Origin: Mariprofundus sp.
Lineage (GTDB): Bacteria > Pseudomonadota > Zetaproteobacteria > Mariprofundales > Mariprofundaceae
Assembly: GCA_021772845.1 (NCBI GenBank)
Contig: JAJFLF010000211.1
Span: forward strand, 1-10,828
Direction of reading: 5' to 3'
Length of the DNA: 10,828 nucleotides
Part shown: positions 7,713-10,828 of the stretch, piece after piece
How the letters are laid out: every line of letters begins with the position of its first letter
Position numbering within the stretch: position 1 is the stretch's first letter
Program-made: the position numbers and the translations under genes
The notes under the pieces: generated by a model
Told to the model about the DNA's origin: nothing
The model's database searches: none
The model's input: only the letters and a program-made list of their open reading frames with translations

Positions 7713-7967
7713 GCGCCAAGCGTAGCCTATTGGGCCTTACTCATAAATGTAATGATTGGATGTGGCCATTCAGCTCACCCCTGATTTTCCCGATGAGAAG
7801 GTGAATTGGGCTTGCGCAAGAGAGGCTACCCTGGGGTACTGCGTTGAAAAATGCTCACTTACACTAGTAAGCTCGGCTTTGGCATCCTGCGTCATTGTAC
7901 CTCCCCCATCCATGGGGTCGTGCTCTTTTTCGTCTCGCCTAAAAGCGCCTACTCTTGGTGTCCTCAG
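7713..7967. other. Gene-free stretch with small palindromes and a 41-codon frame
   Basis: No recognisable gene lies in the 315 bases between rsmA and the MEKHLA gene (7713-8027). This part contains the perfect palindrome CTTGCGCAAG (7811-7820), the inverted repeat TACCC/GGGTA (7827-7838), CTTAC/GTAAG (7858-7871 region) and CCCCAT/ATGGGG (7904-7917). On the minus strand a GGAGG lies 4 bases before ATG 7895 and opens a 41-codon frame ending at 7770. On the plus strand a frame stays open across the same bases from 7756 to 8031. Frames open on both strands plus hairpins suggest a dispersed intergenic repeat or a structured RNA rather than a protein gene, but copies cannot be checked from one window. 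Confidence 0.35.
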
Positions 7968-7987
7968 AAAAATCAGAGGCAATCTGA
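7968..7987 (-). terminator. Possible terminator after the MEKHLA gene
   Basis: On the minus strand TCAGA, a 5-base loop TTGCC and TCTGA form a short stem followed directly by five Ts. It lies about 40 bases past the stop of the MEKHLA gene, where the mutY-permease-MEKHLA operon would end. The stem has only 5 pairs, so it is probably weak. Confidence 0.4.
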
Positions 7988-8027
7988 ACGGTCACATAAT
8001 AAGCTTTGCTGTTATAAAATCTTGTTA

Positions 8028-8522
8028 TTAGCCCGCAAGTATTTGCCAATCAGGAAACATAGCGGCCTGCCCGCGAGCTTTGCCATTGGCATCAAGCAGA
8101 TTCCAGACGGTGGCTTGATTGATCATAAAACGAAGGCCAGTTCTTGAGATACGGATGCCCGAATAATCATCAATATAACCGTAATCTGATACCCGTTTGA
8201 GTAGCGCATCACGCTCTTCCTGCACCATCATCTCAGCTGATAGTCGTGAAGGTAGTTGAATAAATTCAAACCAGCTCATTTCAAACAGCTCTTGTGCTGC
8301 GAGGTTGGCATAATTGATGATGGGGTCAATTTCTGTGCCGTGTGAAAGAAGGGCAAATGGGGCATAGTAGAGTTGTTTGGCAACATCAACGGGATCATGT
8401 GCGTGTTGTTTATCATCCAGTAGAGAGCTTCCGGTCCAATGTTTGAGACTGCTCTGAAGCAGACTGATATGCTCAATCAGATATTGATTCTGCTGGCATG
8501 GTTCATCTCTGTTTTTAAGCAT
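8028..8522 (-). CDS. Stand-alone MEKHLA (PAS-like) domain protein
   Basis: Encodes 164 residues. Apart from a short helical N-terminus it is one MEKHLA domain, with ALLSHGTEIDPIINYAN (57-73), an aromatic-rich EMSWFEF, PSRLSAE (91-97), YIDDYSGIRISRTGLRF (116-132) and ATVWNLLDANG followed by GQAAMF. MEKHLA domains are known from the C-terminus of plant class III HD-ZIP factors and from small bacterial proteins. They are related to PAS sensory domains, and the bacterial role is unknown. There is no signal peptide or membrane helix, so it is probably cytoplasmic. The ATG at 8522 has AGGAG about 8 bases upstream and overlaps the permease stop by 8 bases, so translation of the two genes is probably coupled. 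A ligand-sensing role tied to the permease substrate is only an inference. Confidence 0.88.
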   Translation of the reverse strand: MLKNRDEPCQQNQYLIEHISLLQSSLKHWTGSSLLDDKQHAHDPVDVAKQLYYAPFALLSHGTEIDPIINYANLAAQELFEMSWFEFIQLPSRLSAEMMVQEERDALLKRVSDYGYIDDYSGIRISRTGLRFMINQATVWNLLDANGKARGQAAMFPDWQILAG

Positions 8523-10076
8523 CTTTAGCTCTCCTGTCGAGTAGCCAGAAGAACAGAGCCATTACCAGATAACCGATCACAAAGGGCCATGTAGTTGTTG
8601 GCCCGTAGGCATTGATCACTGCAGCCTCGCTAACAGTATAACCATGGATGATGCCGATGAAGCTGAGCAAGGCGGCAGCACAAGCCCACGCAGCGGCTGT
8701 GCGGAATTGAGAGTCCAACAGGCAGGCTGTTATGGCTGCCAATATCATCGATGTGAAAATAAAACCGCGTTCCAGAGCTAGCATGCCAGCAATGGGAAAC
8801 TGGGCGGAAAGCGCTTCAATGCCAACGATACCAATCGAACTGCCGTTGGCACGCAGGCCAATCTCCAGCATCAATAGGCCCCAGGCTGCAATGGCTGGAA
8901 TCAGCCCGATCGCAACAGCGGGGGCATGGCGATGTGGTGTATCTTTAAAAGCCTGGGCAACAATGATGATGCCGATCCATAATAGAATGGCGGCTCCAGC
9001 CTCAATAGGAATCAGTGCCACAGCAAAACTCACCAGACCAAGGCAGCAGAGCAGGGTGATTACCACACCATTGGCGACTGAATAACCTGCTCCTGCCCCC
9101 ATATCTTTCCAGGCAGGATGACCGATATAAATTGTGGTGGGGAAACAGCTACCGAAACATGCTGCGACGATGCTGCCGATGCCATTGGCAGCCAGTGATG
9201 ATTTCACCGGGTAGGTGTCACCTGCAGCCTCTGCACTCTCCAGATTTTGTAATGAACCGATGAGGTTAAACAGTCCCATGGGTAGAATAATAGCCATGAA
9301 ACCGATGAGTTCAGGGGCGACAAAAGCATTGGCGAGCTCGAATAGATAAGGTGTTGGCAGATACAGGTGAATCTGCATGGCTGCATGCAATGCATCGGCA
9401 TCCATACGTCCGATGCCCCAGGCCAGCAGGGTACCTGTAATGACTGCGGCAAGGCCTGCAGGAATACCGCGTGGCAATTGAATGCGGCCGAAGTACTGCA
9501 TCAGAATCAGTGCCAGTGGTGCAAATCCAATCAGTGGATCGGCAAAGATGCGAAAGGCGAAATCCATCGAGATAAAGGTGATGGCAATGCCAGCCAGTGT
9601 GGAGAGCAGGGCAGCACGGGGGGGGTAATCTGTTTCAGATGAGCTGCAACCCAGGCCCCGGCCAATTCTATTAATCCTGAACCAAAACAGGCCGCAATGC
9701 CCATTTGCCAGGCCAGTTCCACATCACCGGTCATGTTGATCACAGGTAGCATAACAAACAGTACATATGCGAACAGGGAAACTGTATTCACACCATAAGG
9801 CAGGGCTGTCGCCCGTTTGCCGCTTCTTATGCTTAATTGTTTTGCCTGCCACGCATAAAACAGATTGCCGATTAACAGGCTGATTGCGACTCCGGGCAGG
9901 ATGCGCCCTAACACCATCTCCTGAGGCATACCGAGCAGGGTGGTACATAACACGGTGATCAGAATGAGCTGAATGAGATTATCGACAAACAGCCCGAAAA
10001 AACCGTCAAGATCGCCTCGTGACCACCACATGAAATTGTTTTGTTTGTAGTTTCTCTGTTGAGTGCTACTGATCAT
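8515..10076 (-). pseudogene. NCS2/AzgA-like purine-type permease, frameshifted
   Basis: An integral membrane transporter, about 520 residues once the frame is repaired, made mostly of hydrophobic helices. Family motifs are SRGDLDGFFGLFVDNLIQ and ATALPYGVNTVS in the first part, and SLQNLESAEAAGD and CFGSCFPTTIYIGHPAWKDMGAGAGYSVANG in the second. These match the xanthine/uracil/guanine-hypoxanthine (NCS2/AzgA) group, which imports nucleobases by cation symport; the substrate here is unproven. The first frame reads from ATG 10076 through AHLKQITPP and then leaves the family at a run of eight Gs (plus-strand 9618-9625). Adding one base there joins it to RAALLSTLAGIAITFISMDFAFRIF and the rest, ending at TAA 8515-8517. 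No strong ribosome site precedes ATG 10076, and an internal ATG (M16) is an alternative. It lies 21 bases after mutY and overlaps the MEKHLA gene. Confidence 0.88.
9618..9625. repeat. Homopolymer run of eight Gs at the permease frameshift
   Basis: Eight consecutive Gs on the plus strand (Cs in the coding strand) mark the exact point where the permease reading frame switches. Nine would restore the frame. Such tracts are prone to sequencing miscalls and to slipped-strand changes during replication. Confidence 0.85.
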
Positions 10077-10097
10077 AAAACAACTATAGCCGATATA

Positions 10098-10828
10098 TCA
10101 GCGAGGGGTATGGTCAATACTTCTTAGCAGATGGTGAATACCGGTGGGCAGTGCATGTTTATCAAGCGTGTTGACCCAGATGCCGTCTCCAACCGGTTTA
10201 TTAGTCAGAGACTGTGTATAAAGATGCAGGCGCCGATGTGTGAGCAGATGGATATGATCGGGGCTATGCTCTGGTGCTTGCGTGAGCTCTGTGATCGGCG
10301 GTGTCCAAAGGCTGGCCCATATGCCGGATGCGGGGCGCTGGGTAAGCCAGATACCTTTTGCTTCATCGAGGTGCAGATCTACCTGCCAATGCAGATCAAG
10401 CACGGCAACCGTTTTGCGTGTCTCTTTTGCCAGCTCAACTTTAAAAGCGGAATCACAATATTGGTGTACTGGGCAGTGATCACAATCAGCTCGTTTTGCA
10501 CAGCAAACAGTTGCGCCCAGTTCCATCATGGTCTGATTCCAGGTCGCTGGTTGAGCAGAACTATCTATGGCCTGTTGTGCCAAAGGCCACAGCACTTTAT
10601 CTGATGCATCTGGTAAACCATGCCAGCGTTTGAGTACACGCTTTACATTGGCATCAAGCACTGGTCTGTTGGCATCAAAACAGAATGATGCGATGGCACC
10701 AGCTGTGGATCGACCAATGCCGGGCAGTGACATGATATCATCAAAATCATCTGGAAAGATTCCGCCATGTAGATTGCTGATTTGTTGAGCGGCTTGGTGA
10801 ATGAAACGGGCACGGCGGTAATAACCCA
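10098..10828 (-). CDS. mutY: A/G-specific adenine glycosylase, N-terminus missing at window edge
   Basis: MutY removes adenine mispaired with 8-oxoguanine in base-excision repair. The frame is open to the right edge. It begins in the window with GYYRRARFIHQAAQQI, which corresponds to about residue 80 of typical MutY, so about a quarter of the protein is missing, including the catalytic glutamate. Present are the helix-hairpin-helix LPGIGRSTAGAIASF, the following PVLDANVKRVL with the catalytic aspartate, and the four cysteines of the 4Fe-4S loop spaced C-x6-C-x2-C-x5-C (CAKRADCDHCPVHQYC, about 10455-10503). The C-terminal NUDIX-like domain that recognises 8-oxoguanine shows WLTQRPASGIWASLWTPP and ends at TGA 10098-10100. 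Extrapolated full length is about 320 residues, a little short of the 350 in E. coli. It probably leads the operon with the permease and MEKHLA genes. Confidence 0.95.
   Translation of the reverse strand, partial: GYYRRARFIHQAAQQISNLHGGIFPDDFDDIMSLPGIGRSTAGAIASFCFDANRPVLDANVKRVLKRWHGLPDASDKVLWPLAQQAIDSSAQPATWNQTMMELGATVCCAKRADCDHCPVHQYCDSAFKVELAKETRKTVAVLDLHWQVDLHLDEAKGIWLTQRPASGIWASLWTPPITELTQAPEHSPDHIHLLTHRRLHLYTQSLTNKPVGDGIWVNTLDKHALPTGIHHLLRSIDHTPR

Noticed and set aside
7756..8031. Plus-strand 91-codon frame in the intergenic stretch as a protein gene
   Set aside because: It has no ribosome site, runs into the end of the opposing MEKHLA gene, has no recognisable domain, and overlaps a minus-strand frame and several palindromes.
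9531..10076. Stand-alone 181-residue membrane protein ending at 9531
   Set aside because: Its last 30 or so residues (after the G run) leave the permease family, and the true continuation is found one frame over. It is better read as the front part of one frameshifted permease.
10131..10604. Plus-strand open frame of 157 codons over mutY
   Set aside because: It is antisense to MutY, which carries clear catalytic and iron-sulfur motifs. The translation resembles no family.

Overview
The window comes from a Gram-negative bacterium, most likely a proteobacterium. Base composition is moderate, genes are tightly packed, two-component genes with HDOD and HD-GYP-type outputs are present, and the MutY and RsmA sequences are proteobacterial in style. 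The split glycine dehydrogenase (gcvPA/gcvPB) together with a stand-alone MEKHLA-domain protein would fit a marine lineage such as the Zetaproteobacteria. That lineage guess is weak and rests on gene content alone.

Left end (1-1731, + strand): the tail of gcvPA and all of gcvPB, overlapping by 4 bases (GTGA). Together they encode the two-subunit P-protein of the glycine cleavage system. gcvPB converges on the next operon, and a hairpin lies between them (1742-1779).

Centre (1780-6657, - strand): a three-gene signalling operon. In order of transcription it encodes a membrane histidine kinase with a NIT-like sensor, HAMP and PAS domains, a receiver-HDOD response regulator, and a second response regulator. 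The C-terminal domain of the second regulator looks like an HD-GYP domain that has lost nearly all its metal ligands. A sequence with sigma-54 -24/-12 spacing lies about 70 bases upstream of the kinase. The operon is the most interesting intact system here: one kinase apparently feeds two regulators of contrasting output type.

Right half (6936-10828, all - strand): rsmA (16S rRNA dimethyladenosine transferase) carries an in-frame stop after the NLPY motif. It is followed, in genomic order, by a 315-base intergenic stretch rich in small palindromes. Then come a MEKHLA-domain protein, an NCS2/AzgA-like purine permease broken by a one-base shift in a run of eight Gs, and mutY, which is cut by the window edge. 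mutY, the permease and the MEKHLA gene read in the same direction with 21 bases between the first two and an 8-base overlap between the last two, so they probably form an operon. Two disrupted, otherwise well-conserved genes within about 3 kb could mean consensus sequencing errors, real gene decay, or (for the G8 tract) phase variation. The sequence alone cannot decide.

No tRNA, rRNA, CRISPR array, insertion sequence or obvious prophage gene was seen.
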